This document shows positions 45,150-58,159 of a stretch of 64,000 bases of DNA, piece after piece. Each line of letters starts with the position of its first letter. The first letter of the stretch is position 1. This DNA is from Acanthopleura granulata. Lineage: Eukaryota > Mollusca > Polyplacophora > Chitonida > Chitonidae. The position numbers were made by a program, and so were the translations under genes. The notes below the pieces were generated by a model, which saw only the letters and a list, made by a program, of their open reading frames with translations, searched no databases and had not been told where the DNA came from. The stretch is from the NCBI GenBank assembly GCA_016165875.1, contig JABBOT010000034.1, positions 2,850,799 through 2,914,798 on the forward strand. Reading direction: 5' to 3'.

Positions 45150-45415
45150 TTACTTTGTGTTTTACGCCATACTCAAGAATTGTTCACTTATTCGACGGAA
45201 GCCAGCATGGGGGGGGGGGGGGGCAGTAGAGACCGGATACAACCCGAGGGAAATCCACGACCATCCGCAGGTTGCTGGTTGGCCTTTCAGCATATAGCTG
45301 GAGAGGAAGCCATCACGAGCTGGCTTGAACTCACAGCAAGCGCATTGGTGACAGGCTACTGGGTCGTTGCGCTGCACTAGCACGATAAATCCCTTGGCCG
45401 CAGAGGCTACTGAAG
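45150..45415 (-). mobile_element. tRNA-derived SINE with internal G run
   Basis: tgtgttttacgccatactca, the end block, a 15-base G run at about 45210-45224 where the family normally has ttatggtggg, then the central block and head ending ccgcagaggctact. It is complete except for the tail. Confidence 0.8.
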
Positions 45416-45424
45416 GCTGTGAGG

Positions 45425-46019
45425 CATTACCTCTAGATACCAAAGATTTCAGGGTTCAACTAGATGTATGTGTACAACTGAACATGGTAAAGCCCATATA
45501 TTTGTATTTAAACCTGTGTCTGGTAAAAACTGTTGGGCTACATATACCGAAAAGCTCGGAAAAAATGACTCATGGGGCCAACAAAATCGTTAAATTGTAG
45601 CGTTTTCTTTTATTTTAAATTAAAGTCTATACTGCGTTTATCAATGGTTTGTGTTCATTGGATGATCGACGTGTCATTCTCTACTCAAGAATATATCCTT
45701 ACTTCACTAAATCTCGGCAAAATGTTAACTCCATGAAAACTCAAAGTCAACAAACCAAGGGCTGGAGACCGAGTGAGACAAAGGAATGGCAAAAATTCCA
45801 TTTTCCAGGCTGGTATCGAACTAATGTTTCCGAGCGATCAGGAAGACAAGCTTTGTCCCTAACATTAATTGTCTGACCCTAACTGAGATCGATGTTCGAA
45901 ACCCGGAATGTTCTCAGTTTGTTTCTGAACACGAGAATATTGCTTAACCCTGAGAGCGTAAATCTCACTTAGCTATAGCATATCACTGGTTCGAAACACT
46001 GAGTGGTATTAGTCCATCT
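45425..46019. other. No gene recognised
   Basis: No domain-bearing frame. The last 30-50 bases may already be the beginning of module F copy 4. Confidence 0.4.
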
Positions 46020-46420
46020 CTTATATGCGAAAAAGTGAAAATCCCGCTTACATACTTCAGGAACACGTGTTACCGTGGCTCCTCCACGAAATTTCTGATG
46101 GAAAAACTGGAACTGATTATTGTAGTTTTAGCATTTTTTCTTCTTGGCTGGACACAGGTTGCAGGATTTTTTGTGATCTGTGACCTTAAACCGGGTCCAA
46201 GGGCCGTTTGTTCATCGTGTTGAGCACACCTATGATCGCCACGTTGAATCAACAGTGGCAATCAAAGTATAACTGAGATACATACTTGAATAACATCACC
46301 ATATATACTAAAATGGGACACGATTTGGATACTGATTTTATTCCCCCGCCTGTAACACTCATTGCGTCTTTTAGTCATCATTGAAAACTGTGGTGTGCTT
46401 CTCTTTGCAAGAATTCCTAC
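46020..46420 (+). repeat. Module F, copy 4 (uninterrupted LINE site)
   Basis: Aligns on its left side with 19090-19224 and on its right side with 24768-24895 (gatttggatactgatttta here, gatttggatacggattttct there). This shows the site before LINE insertion. Similarity fades after about 46400. Confidence 0.65.
46098..46223 (+). CDS. Signal-peptide-like short frame in module F
   Basis: The ATG at 46098 gives MEKLELIIVVLAFFLLGW, then TQVAGFFVICDLKPGPRAVC, and stops after SSC. It has a charged start, a hydrophobic core of about 14 residues and a plausible cleavage after TQVAG, followed by three Cys. It could be the first exon of a secreted or membrane protein whose later exons are the F blocks seen in copies 1-3. 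The same region of copy 1 also has a hydrophobic stretch. As a stand-alone gene of 41 codons it is unconvincing. Confidence 0.3.
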   Translation: MEKLELIIVVLAFFLLGWTQVAGFFVICDLKPGPRAVCSSC

Positions 46421-47399
46421 CACATTTTTATGTTTTCTTTGGTGGTTTGTGTCATTTGTCGTTTATGGAAACTAATCGTGTGATTACTGAGAAATCATAA
46501 TTTAGGATAGGCATACATATATAGAACACCACGTTTAGACAGGTCCAACGGGTATTACCAGCTTGCGCTTGATTTTAGTTGAATTGTCTGGTTATCAATA
46601 TGTCAGAAATACAAAGAATTTGTCTGACTGCTATCTGATTGCAGAGTATTGTCCCCTTGCCTATAGCAGGGGAATTTGTACACTCATTATGGCGGCGGTA
46701 TGGCTCATAAAGCCCACCATGTACTAATTCATTAAAACACATCTTCAAAAAGTAAAGATATTTTAGATAAAGTTTTAATTAGCCTTTTTATTAATATTTT
46801 CAATTTTCATCTCCTTTAAATGTACGGCAGATTTATGGTAGCTTATAAAGACTGGCGTTTAAACGAACAATCACTTAACACTGATGCATCGGTAACGTTA
46901 TTATTGGCGTTAGAATAAAGGTCATCCAATTCCTAGTAAACTCTGTCACGTTATCACGTTCTCATTGCTTCTCCGATGGGGTCATTCCTGACCCAATGCA
47001 AGAAATGATAGACTGAAGACCTGCAAATATGTAGCCATGAGCCACAAACAGAGGCTTGTTGTGTTCTTAGTAAAGATCAAATGTAAGTAAAGACCTAGTT
47101 ATAGATGAGTTTTCACTTTGAACGTCTTCTCGGAAGAAATACCACATTGTATTGTAAAAAATTTAAATGTAGCTCCCGACCAGTCTCTTCCTGTATCTAA
47201 TGGGCTAAAAACTGGAACTGGAATGATTTCCATGTATAATTAGAAAGATTTTCATTGACATACGTGGTAAACTTTCATTTTTGTTCGTCTGTATTAGTAT
47301 GTATCTAATTGATAAAACAGAAACACGTCAATAAAACTGCATTGCTTCCAGGCGGACGAAACAAATCTTGGCAATTTGGTGTCGACCTATTCCCTTACA
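46421..47399. other. No gene recognised
   Basis: AT-rich non-coding sequence; no repeat family placed here. Confidence 0.5.
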
Positions 47400-47790
47400 T
47401 ATTTATATTATTGTGGATTATTATTGGGATAATTTTCCGTTCTTTAAGCATTATATTTCCCAAGTCTATTTAGATGCCTGGTTATATACCCGGTTATAAC
47501 GACATGTAGACCATCCCGACCCAAAAGACATCCTCTAATTCTGATGCACTATAAGCATTTCAAGTCAAACCTGTCTGAAGCCATTGCGTGTTTGTGTATT
47601 CACAGGGCCTTCTCTTGGAACAAGCCAAGTGGATATGTATGGGGTAGGTGTTCGAGTGACCATCAGTCTTCTGTATTATCAATTACAGGCGTCTAGTGAC
47701 CACTTTAGGCCTTGCTCTATTCCAGCACGTCATGCAAAGCTTATACAGCACAAGTTCCACGGGACAAAGAAAAGATGCTTTAAAAACGTG
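47400..47790 (-). repeat. Module B, copy 5
   Basis: tagatgcctggttatatacc, gtgaccatcagtcttctgta and ggcgtctagtgaccacttt match the array copies. The - strand keeps YRRLMVTRTPTPYISTWLVP in the same frame as copies 2 and 4. It is the first module of the stretched fifth unit. Confidence 0.55.
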
Positions 47791-48330
47791 GGCAGTGGGA
47801 CACCAAGCCCATTTACAAAACGGCACGGACAAGGTATGGTACTGCACAATGGCATGGACCTTTTGGAAACCCTCCGTTATAATTAAAGATATGCAATTGT
47901 CATTATTAGATGAATGATCACACGATTAAATAGCAAACGCAATGACATGTCCGTGGAGACACAACACTCACAAATCCAGCCGTCCATACCAAGGGTCAGG
48001 CGAAAGCAAGGTATATCCCTGATTCGGTCGAGGTATCAACAACACATTACCTAACCTAAACGCTAGGGGTGCTTTTCTAAACTGAAATATTATATATCAT
48101 TTAAACAGTGTTAAATCCAGCATTTTTTCAGTGGTGGCATAAGTAAAGTATGTGTAATGTTAGGTTGATGCTCACAGCCATAAATCTTTGGGAAAGCCTG
48201 TAATTAAACATTAATTGTCTTGATTGTAAAATTACCATTTCACGAGTTGTCCTCTGAATATTACAAAATCAAAACTGGGCATTCTAACATTAGGTTACAA
48301 CCTGCAAAGAATCATTTCCTGGCGTAACAT

Positions 48331-48470
48331 GTTATTTATTTATATATTTATCTGATTGTTGTTTTACGCCGTACCCAGGAATGTTTCAATTATGCTACGG
48401 CGACCAGCATTATGTTGGAAGGAAATCGGGTAGAGCCCGGGAGAAGCCCACGACCATCAGCAAGTTGCTG
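48331..48470 (-). mobile_element. SINE 3' half
   Basis: TTTA-type tail, gttgttttacgccgtaccca, gaccagcattatg and gggtagagcccgggagaagc. It stops at aagttgctgac before the tRNA-like head. Confidence 0.8.
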
Positions 48471-50014
48471 ACTTACAAGCTGTGACATTTGATGCTTAAT
48501 ACATCATTCGAGTTTCACGACAGAACGTTTATTCTCTGTAGTCACTTTACATTGATATATAGAGATTATCATAACAGTGTGCGATTCCCGACGAGGCATC
48601 AGTTCGAGTTGCAGGAGGACGTCCTGTAATATCAGCCAAGCTCGAAAAGCGAGGTCAAAAAATGGTCAAACAGCTCACGGTTTCCCCTTAATTGGTAGCC
48701 TGACTTGCTACAACTAGAGAACCTGCGAGGCGAAATGTAATTCTTCTATAAATGAGCAAAATTTCTTCACCTCTAATATGATTATGTTCTACGAATTTCT
48801 ATTTTATTACGTTGAACTGGAAAATACATAAATTGAACCAGCACCGTAAACATTCACGAGCTTAAACTATTAGCAGGGTCGGTTCACGGAGCGCTAATCA
48901 ATCTATGCGCCACGGGAATTCCCTCACAGGCTGTCGTCACTTGAGACAGACGTGAATGATGCGAACAAAGATTCAACGTGCGGTAGTTTAAAAACAGAAC
49001 TTGTTCAAACGGGACAGCTAACTGTTGATGACTGACCGGAAGTTTGGCACGACAACAGTAATGCAAAGTGTACATTTATTGATGATATGTCCCTCGTGCG
49101 GCCGTGTAACCCTCTCTCTGGCCGAAATGACACCCGACCAGTGGAAATTTTGTAATTTTATGCACTCATCAGAGATATCACCATGGTGAGAATGATAAAA
49201 TTATTGACAACTGCTGCAACACCGGATATATGTGCTCTTCTTGCAGTTCACATTCCGTGAATAGGAAGGCGAAAGAAGGTGGATTCGTGAAAACGGCAGT
49301 TTTTTTTAAAATTAATTTCATGTTCACCTTAAAACGAGATCAGGTCGCTGAGTGGATTTATCAGCATGTAAAGTCATTGAACATTTATCCGGGTAACCCT
49401 GTGTATTTTGAGGAATATTTAAGGATTTTCCGAAAGAGAGTCTGTCACATTTTCATTGAACACTGAACAGTGAACTTTATCGCCACGGTGTGAACCACAT
49501 TTGACTGAAGCCCAAAAGGTCGAGAACTGCGATCAAACTGTGAGCAGTTTCGCTCTTGAAAGTGACATAATGCCCCCCCCCCCACTGTTCAGCTTTGTAG
49601 CGCGTTTGTCATTTCTTTATATGTTTAAAATTATCATATTAAATGTGTTTTCTTCACAATTCGATGCTGCTGTTGTAGTTACACTACGCCAAATTCCGAT
49701 GTTAGTTCAGGGATTTCCCCGGTAGAGGGCGCTTTCAAAGTAAACATTGACAGAAGCCCATGTTTTCAGAGGATGTATATACGAGCTATGCCATAACGAA
49801 AAATATAAGGTGCCTCGGTCTCATGTGGGTAACGGCCATATGTATATGGTAAATGCTCTTTGTTGTTTGGCTTCTTTGCGGTAAAATATCTACCAAACAC
49901 ACCTGTTACTTTTACTGGTGCAAAACAATAAATCCAAAGAAATCCAAAGGATTACCGCAGTCACAGAGATAACCCTAGTTTAGCATCCCTTTAGTGTCCT
50001 CTCCCATGTTCGAT
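48471..50014. other. No gene recognised
   Basis: Non-coding sequence with unrecognised short frames and an 11-base C run at 49572-49582. Confidence 0.45.
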
Positions 50015-50100
50015 GAGCGTTTATCCGCCAGTCCTATTATTGCCGAGTGCCACTGGATCTCTCCTGATGTGTCGACTGCTCTGAATATTCCACCAAGGTT
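50015..50100 (-). repeat. Module C, partial copy 8
   Basis: Only the tail part: the - strand frame reads RWNIQSSRHIRRDPVALGNN, then RTGG and TAA. It corresponds to RWNIQNSRYIKLDPLTTG of copy 2. The hydrophobic part is gone. Confidence 0.6.
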
Positions 50101-50594
50101 GATGACATGAGTAAAAGTTACAAGTTTTTCGTTAACCCCACCCCCAGCATTGTACCTTAAGTGAATGTTTAAAAATAACAAAAAAAGTGAAAACTGAAAA
50201 GCCTGCCAGAACATTTAAATGAGGGGCTGTCAATTCAAAGCAACTGGAGCACGCGCAAAGCTCTCGGTAAACTTAATACGTAAACAAACTTGGCTGATGA
50301 CACGCGCAAGGCCCGCTCATAACAGAATGGGCCAAAAAGGGGCATAAAAGAGAGCTCAGCAGGTTGAGAAGTAAGTCTAGAATCGTAATTGGTGGTCAGT
50401 TGTCACAAAACTACACTGCTAGATAAGTATGTGCAAATTGTTGTTGTGGCGGTGTTCAACGTCGAATATGGCCCGCCCTCTTTGTGTTAAATTCAAACAA
50501 CGACAGACTTGTCCGGGATCGTACAAGCTAAATAATCAATGAATATTTTGTTGTTGTTTTCGTTTTTTGATGGCAACCATGGGTTCTTGTTTTC

Positions 50595-50880
50595 TTCGTG
50601 AAATTATAAATGGAACCATACATTAGCTTCCAGGCAATTAACATGCCTTCACAACCAGTGTGAGACAGTTGACATTTTGGTGTCATTGTTTTTTCGTATA
50701 ATTAACCTCGGGGTCATTTTCGTGATAACCACATGCTCATCAAGTATTATCTCGCCTGTAAATTGTCCCTGTCTGTGGTAATGTCGTCTTCGGGATGTGG
50801 TAATTAATGACTATCACTAGCCGAAATTGGTGCCTTCGACACCCTCCTTCGCCTGCCGCTGAGATCACATCAGTCTAAAC
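50595..50880 (-). repeat. Module D, copy 5
   Basis: cgtgataaccacatgctcat, tcttcgggatgtggtaatta and the following tcactagccgaaattggtgc. The - strand has PISASDSH, LPHPEDDITTDRDNLQAR and YLMSM with two stops. A second-family SINE follows directly. Confidence 0.6.
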
Positions 50881-51120
50881 CGCCTCGATGGCCCATTGAG
50901 CGTCAGCGTCAACGTGGGGAGATCTGGGTTGCGTCATACCAACGGCTGTAAAAGTGGTATTATTGCTGTCTCACTTCGCTCTCAGCTCTGACAGTTTAGA
51001 GCAAGGAAACAGGACCGGTAGGCCCGGTGTCACCATGATGTGACTGAATGGGGTGTCACTTCTGGTGTCTTCGGACTCACTATGACACAAGAAGACACAG
51101 TCGAGAGGTCCCCGACAGGG
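50881..51120 (+). mobile_element. Second SINE family, copy with full body
   Basis: A tRNA-like head is visible (cgcctcgatggcccattgag, then gggagatctgggttgcg near 50918-50934). Then comes the body block near 50960-51020 and an end block (ggcccggtgtcaccatgatg, tgactgaatggggtgtcact). This is the copy that defines the family found more weakly at 1230. Confidence 0.6.
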
Positions 51121-51283
51121 CGACGACACAATCTCGCAACAGAGGGGGAAAAGCGACAACAGAAAATCTTCAGCGCTGATAGACCGACGACAAAATCTTT
51201 CAACAGAAAGGGCAATGCGCCAATAGAGACAATCCTCAACGTTGACAGAGCAACAACACAATCGCTCAGCAGAAAGAGGAATG
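51121..51283. repeat. 64-66-bp imperfect tandem repeat, 2.5 units
   Basis: A partial unit (51121-51153) and two units (51154-51217, 51218-51283), each ending cagaaag(g/a)g(c/g)aatg or similar. It is fused to the end of the second-family SINE. Long open frames on both strands here are a by-product of the repeat. Confidence 0.7.
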
Positions 51284-53700
51284 CGACAAGAAAGTGTGCC
51301 CATGATCAACGACAAATAAGCGTAACTGCCAACCCCAACAAGGACAAAATAACGACATAGGTCAACATTCAACAGAGTCCATCAGTAACCCAAACAAACT
51401 GGCAAGCAACAAGTCGAATAAAAAGGCAGGGACAAGGGGGCCGAAGGAAGTCTGGGAAAAAACATACTTGTTATGAACCCCGCCTATAAAATGTATTGTA
51501 TTTTTGCATTTGCTTTTACGCTAATGTCTGACCTAGATTTTGACCACTGTATACGTTATAACTACCACCGTAATTCAGTCGCGTTTTCTCGATGCTTCTG
51601 TGTTTATGAGTTTCGTGTTATCTTACGTAGAACGAAGATTCTGGAAAGATGTACCCCTGTTGTAAACATGTTTACGATCAAACCACCCAAAATTTTCTTT
51701 ACGTTAGTCTATAAATATGAGCAACGAAGTTGTGAAAACGCAGTCAGATTTACTCAAGTCCACTGGAGAGGATTTTTTGCTGGGATTGGAAAGGCTTTCA
51801 CGCCATTCGACATTCCTCATTATAAACTTAATTTTTCTGTACGTAGCACTTTATAAGCTTGTCTTTCGCCACTTACTATTTTTCTGCTACTTCCTTTCAG
51901 AGCTTCTATCGCTCATTGCCTGTTTGTGCGATTACGTATTTGGCATCCCAAATTTACACTTGAAAGTGACCGATAAGTCCGCGGATTGAAACATACATCG
52001 CCAGCTCGGCATCACCGACGCTATCGTCTACGTATCCGCACTGGGAAGTGTACGTAGACGTGCCATTGGACGCAAATCATCGTCGGCGTGCCGTATACTG
52101 TTCGAAAGTTGGAGGAGAGTGCCACCCTTTGATTCAAGAGCTCATATGAACTGTGGATTTAAATTTACGTGAACTGACTCGCCTTTGGAAGATTGATATT
52201 CCATCAGGATTTGGACTGTAGTCCTTTAGAAAGTGTATATTTTGTAATGATATGTATTGTTGTTGTGTAATATTGTAATTTTTACTGTTTGTTTGTTTGC
52301 TTTTAATATATGCATTGAACTTATCCAAGCGTCTTCGTGTTTCTTTGTTTGATCCATTGAAAAGCCCATCGCTAAGAGTTCATCAAGCCATTTGTTTGTC
52401 ATTTGTCCTCTCAAATAGTAGTACGCTTACATATTTCTCGGACATACTACTCAGAAAACGGGCAAACACATGTGAAAAATATAATATACACTTATAATAA
52501 TATAATGTAATATAACATATGCAGTATAAAATACACTTATGGCTTCGTCAGCTTCGCGGTATTTGACCAGGCTGCGTAATCAGCATCTAATGTAGGATCT
52601 CTTCAGAATATTTTGCGTTCATCAGCGCTAGAAAATGGACCGAAAATCAGAAAGTTTAAATGTGGTTCTTATACTTTGATCATCGGCGGTCCTGAAATTA
52701 CTGTTCTCTCGTCTGTATACTAAAATAAAAGCTCTTCAAGCGCTGCTAAAAGACTCAGTTAGGTTTGCTCGAATTTCAGTTTTTCAGACAGTCCGGGCAA
52801 TAAGAGACGGTTTTGCTTGCTTTATCATGCGGAACACTTCTTATGTCAGTCATTGTTACATTTTTCCTCTGCCGTAATGTCGGCCATTTTCGAATAATTA
52901 CCCATAATCCATCACAGCTGATAACGACCGGGCGGGGAAATTACGCGAGAATCAGTGTATTTGTGCGAAACAAGACGGGATGTGAGGAAACGTGTTAGAA
53001 TGATCGCGAACTGAGCCTTTAGCGCTGATACGGATAGCTGGGTTATTGTGACCTCCTCTCAGTGAACCTACTTTGTGATATTGGCTTCCCAAGAGATCTT
53101 TTAGGCATTGTGACCACCGAAAAGGGGCCGTTAAATAATTAAGAAAATTTATAATCTGATGGCACGTAAAATTCAGTTATTTCAATGTAAAACACTTAAG
53201 TACACCCTTATTGCGCATCGATTGAACGATATTCCGGGATGTTTTCATCTTTTGCGAACGCTAAACTGCGAAGACGGAAATGCGAGAAGTTATCTCTTAT
53301 TGTCATGAACTCACCAAGAAATTGGACATGGGGAAAATCTACGAAATGGTTGCTCGAAGGCTCCTCTTGTCACACAAGCATGCCAGCTTTACTAAGAATA
53401 CGTTTATTTACATCTCTTTTTCCATCCATCCACGTTCTACATCATTATGTCGCTTGGTTTTTTTCCGCCAAACCCAGGAACAAAACAACTTGAGCATGTT
53501 TCACTGGTAGGTCACATTCCTAAAATTAGCAGTCATGTTTTCCGTTTGGTTTATTGCCTGTTGTGTGTTTTGCGTTACCAAAATATACATGTTGGCAATT
53601 TTGCTGATATTGAAACCAACAAGTTGATCTTGGCATGGAAGGCCAATGTCTTTATTTTCGCTGTAGGATTCCGTACTTTAGCGGGCTCTTCTTTCTGATT
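51284..53700. other. No gene recognised; one membrane-like short frame
   Basis: A + strand frame at 51717-51989 starts MSNEVVKTQSDLLKST and has about 45 hydrophobic residues (IINLIFLYVALYKLV onward). This is suggestive of a membrane peptide but has no known motif. A perfect 10-bp inverted repeat lies at 52025-52060. Nothing else is recognised. Confidence 0.35.
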
Positions 53701-56227
53701 ACGGGTCTGTTGTGGGCGGGCTATAGGGTTCTTATAGGATGTGTGAAGAATTGTTTCGTGTTGAATAAGAGGTGGCGAAAGCCAGACGGGCTGCGATTGG
53801 GTTTCATTTACAACTCAAGGGGGGCATATTCTCGCATATCACCTCTGAGTATAACTCTATCTCAATGCAAACCGTCTCCAAAGTACAACGTTGTGTGTAC
53901 AAGAAGGGCATGTACTATTATTTCAGGGCGAGTGAATGTTTTCTAATAATTACCAAGTGGGATATAGAGAGCTTCAAATTAAAGATTCTGTTCATGCCTA
54001 TCATTTCAACGCCGAACAGGACAAAGCTGGAGTGTTTGGGACTGTTTAGAATGAAAAAATACTTTGGACTGTGGACGCAGTAACGGAATAACAGTATTGA
54101 CAGACATATGATGCTTCCAACGTATCTTCTGAATGGCGTTCAAATGGGGCTCCCTCTGGCATAGTGGGCATTTAATAGGAAAGAAATACATGTAATAGTT
54201 TATTTCTATTCTTCCATGTCAGTATCATATCTGCATCTTGCAGACGCCTTGAGCTACAAAAAGACAATTTAAAACACCTGTTTGACTCATGTGCTGCAAC
54301 AGTCATTCCTTCCCCGCCTTAAGAAACATTGTTTTGGGCGAAAGCATTTATAACGAGAGGGAAAAAGGGAACAAACATGCCCAGCACATACTATCGGAGA
54401 CATCATTCGCGCTAAATTTGTTTGCGGTTTATGATATGACCACACTTCAATTCCCTCCGCGAACTGTCATTTTAGATAGCGACTTTATAGGCTCACAGGT
54501 TTTTAAATGCTCATCCTTCATTCCTTATTCATCGATATAAATGCTATGAGTGGGTCCGTTGGGTATCGTTTCATGCATATTACAGATGAAAGGTTATGCA
54601 AACATGTACATAGTATTTATCAATAGAAACAAAGGTAAGGTTTTTATTTTGATGCACGTGACCTTGGCGTTGTTCAAGATTTCTTTACGAGATTTCAAAA
54701 TCATGATGGGAAGGATGTAAATCACCTCGTGGAGGCAATACAGGCGCTGTATGGAGCTGAAAGGTGTCAGTGATGTGAGACGGGCGCAAGAGGCAGCCCA
54801 TGCACTTTGGGGACGGTGGCAAATAAGGTGTAAGGCTATCCATTCAATTAAGTAAACGAACGGACGAGTAGAGTGCTGCAACTGAGACGTTTTATACAAC
54901 AGCAAAAAAAATCACTAACAGATGACTGGTGTGACCGGCGGGTTTTTCGGCTGACCGTCAAGAATTCACGCGGTCGTGTGTATTGAGCTCGAACTTGGGA
55001 ACGTTTTTCTATGCTCGCATCTGTTGCAATCCAAACAGTATTGATTTGGCCCATCCATTAAAGAGTGATCTCCCTTTAGAGCCCATGATATACTGTAACA
55101 AATGGCCTGCTCCTTGATTCCTGCTATCCTCTTTAATTTCGATTGACCCTTTCATTCTGTCAAACGAGCCCAATTGGCAAAAGCGGTGCGGCTCAAGCAT
55201 AAATTGAAAATGGGAAGCTCATGTTCTCTCTCTCCGGCCAGAGCTTCCGTTGAGGGGAAACTATTAATCTCGACCAATAACCCTGGGACGAAGAAACAAA
55301 CCTTTCAAATCGCCTGCGCAGTTCACCCGCGTGATGAGGTCAAAAGAAAACCGTTTGGCGGAAATACAAAAGGTTTTATGCTGATTTCCTTTGCAATTTC
55401 TTTGCATCTCCGAATCCAATTTAACTCTAGCTATAGCCATTAAAATCTCCTTGTCCTTTCCTTACGATTGAGATGAAGCAAGACCAGAGATGTTTTCCAG
55501 AAGTGAGAGGTGAGCATGAGATTAAAAAGAATAGCTAGGCATGGGAGACATAAAAAAGGGCAGATAATTTGGAGTTTTCACACTTGTGGATATAATGGCG
55601 TACAGCGCCTTTCTTTTCAAGCAGTACTAATTGGAATGCTTACATAAAGATTCTCACAAATCTTGGACGTCGATCCAGATTTATGTCGAATTGTCTTGTT
55701 CTTGAAAAGGATGCTAATCATCTCCAGAGTTAAACAGACAAATAGGTCCCTCCGTATATAGAATATAGAATCGAAATATAGAATTGCTTGAACTTGCGTT
55801 GTTTCAGCGAATTGAAGAACGATCAACAAAACCTGCCTTTAATTATTTGAAGCGAATTTTCAAGATTTTATTGTGAACACAAATGCTTTACGTTTGCATT
55901 ACATATTTGTCTTTTTGAACTGCTTGGGGATCTATTATATTTGCCTGTGATATCGGATTTGCTTGTTCGTCATAGAACCGTATTTCTGTATATATCATGT
56001 ACATTTTGACAATTCTATCTTTAGAACACTGGTACTATGGATAAAATTTCAAGAACAAGCAACAGGCAACGTCGTTTATTTTTTACAGCGAAAGTTTGGT
56101 GAAATGTTCAAGATATTACTTGAGCATTTAAATACTATTCAGAAGGCTGGAAAGAAAACCTGTAAGAGCCCCTCACACGAACTGACGAAGATGAGCAAAA
56201 CTGGACTACTAGTGAAAAACTCCTAGC
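53701..56227. other. No gene recognised
   Basis: Several overlapping + strand frames around 53450-54080 give hydrophobic and Tyr/Phe-rich peptides in two frames. I cannot match them to any family, and they may be chance. No repeat family was placed here. Confidence 0.4.
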
Positions 56228-56830
56228 TGAAGATGTCAGCGTAAAGCTTATACCGTACACATATCGTGTGTTGGGTACCCATTCTTTATTGAGAACATTC
56301 ATAAGCATATTTTATATAAAGGAATGTAGACGTCTGCAATGATACAAATTACGATAATAAAAGATTCGAGTCCTGGCAATAAATAGTGTCCAGCTACACG
56401 TTCTGTAGTTCTTAGAATCTTGTGCTAGCACGCCTGATAACTGACTCTATGATTTGAGACACATCAGAAGGATATGAATGGGAGCCGAAATTGCCAATTA
56501 CATCCTACTAATCAAAATTTATAAAAAAAATTCCCAAAACATGATTAACGTTTACGCCCCCATGGAGTTTACCCGAGAATTCTGAGCAGCCGGTAAAAGT
56601 TAACGACGATCTTATCTTCGTCACCTCTAATTTAAAATCTAGAAAAAATTAAAAAATCGAATTAGGCTTACACTTTCGAGTGTTATTCTTTTGCAAATGA
56701 ATTAAAATGATAGCTGAAATCTTGTTTTCAAATAGCGACACTCCTTAAATACTTCTTGCCGTGTGAGCGATATTGCAATTTTGCACAAACTCACTTGACT
56801 TTCACCCCGGAGGATCTTTAGAAATATACG
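56228..56830 (-). repeat. Module E/A, copy 3
   Basis: tgtgctagcacgcctgataa, gggagccgaaattgccaatt, tctgagcagccggtaaaagt and gcgatattgcaattttgca match copies 1 and 2 in order. It completes the B5-C8-D5-E/A3 order of the stretched unit. Confidence 0.65.
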
Positions 56831-57904
56831 AAGATGGAAGAGTGAATTTTTTTTTCGTCGGTAAATCATTTAGGAGCTGTCTTTTTTTTTTTGGTTTTAT
56901 TTCAGCCCGGGTAGTTTTCGCGGAAATTTGGGTGGAGATTGGTCCATGATTTACCCGAAATGAAAAACGTTCAATCTCTGCAACGTTCGTTATTATTAGA
57001 TCTATAGCTGGTTATCCAATGAGATGGCAGTTCCCAATGTCTTTTACGTCACAGGTTTGGTTGCGCATAGAAGTTACACAGCGCCCTCTGTTATCTGGCT
57101 TGAAATGAGATTCAGGGAGCTAGGTCATTACGTAGATCTGCCTAAGGCTATGAAATATTACAGTAGAAGAGTTCAGCGAACAAGGCAGCGCGAGCTTAAT
57201 TGTTTGTATAATGTGTTTGGTGAACAGTATTCTTTCTTAAAAGAAAAATTGTAATAACACCCCACGGATATGACCAACAGATACCTGAAGAACCTTTCTA
57301 TTTTTTACAGACAGTGTCCTAAAAAACAAAAACCAGCATAGCGCAGTAGCTGGTTTCTTTCGAATGAATAATCAGATTTTAATTCCATGCAATACCGTAT
57401 ATGTTACAACCAGCAGGTCATCAATATGTTCGTATTGATACGGGAACAGGTATGCCAAGGGTGGATTGGCGGGGTCAGAATTTGTACACAACGGACTACC
57501 TATACACTTTTGATAGATGGTTCCCCAAATTCCACTTAGTTGTCTCCCATGAGAAGTAACTCAATAAACAACGAGACATCCCGTGAAGTGTAACCCCCGC
57601 ATGTAGTGGAGCTGAAGACGACTTTCTTGCCTTTAACGTTTTGTCACGGTGACTCACTTTATTAAACATTCTATAAATCAAACCCACGGAGAGAGTAGTG
57701 AAATTCTAATTGGATTTTTGAGAATAGAGACGTCGCATGGATTTTTCTCTCACCCTCAAGCAGAACATTAATGCAATATTGCCTTTTGCATATAGAGGCA
57801 CACATTACACGACTGGGCTTGACAAAAACTTTACTCACAACTGAACATAAATGCGTAGAACAAGTCTTGTCAGTGTTGACACAATATAAATTGACCCATT
57901 AACC
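56831..57904. other. No gene recognised
   Basis: An ATG frame at 57024-57254 (MAVPNVFYVTGLVAHRS and on) has a basic C-terminal half and no known motif. Left unannotated. Confidence 0.4.
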
Positions 57905-58070
57905 CTACCACACAATCAAAAGATTTGACTGCATTTAGTTCTGTGAATATTTCTTTGAAAAATCATTGAAGGTATTTTCACAGATCTTAATGGTCTTTTT
58001 ACGCACCATAATTTCATTTCTTGGGGTTTGTTCCTTTAAACACGAGCTAGAAAAATACGTGATGAACAAA
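57905..58070 (+). repeat. Repeat J, copy 1
   Basis: From tcattgaaggtattttcaca through ttcttggggtttgttccttt to acacgagctagaaaaatacg it is nearly identical to 58837-58945. The part before it is also found inverted at 60905-60985. Confidence 0.8.
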
Positions 58071-58159
58071 TGTTTGCTGAAAGTGCTACCAGGAACTTTA
58101 GAATGGTATCGGAATTATCGAACATGCCACAAGCCTCTCGATAAAAGCCATGGTGTCAA

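Noticed and set aside
51030..51372. Long open frames on both strands with repeated LSAERLCC/ISAEDFLL-like or DRATTQSLSRK-like words.
   Set aside because: They arise from the 64-66-bp tandem repeat and the SINE end; the repeat, not selection, keeps the frames open.
53450..54083. Overlapping + strand open frames rich in aromatic and hydrophobic residues, a possible membrane protein gene.
   Set aside because: Two frames compete, no splice signals or known motif were seen, and there is no second copy to compare. Left as unrecognised.
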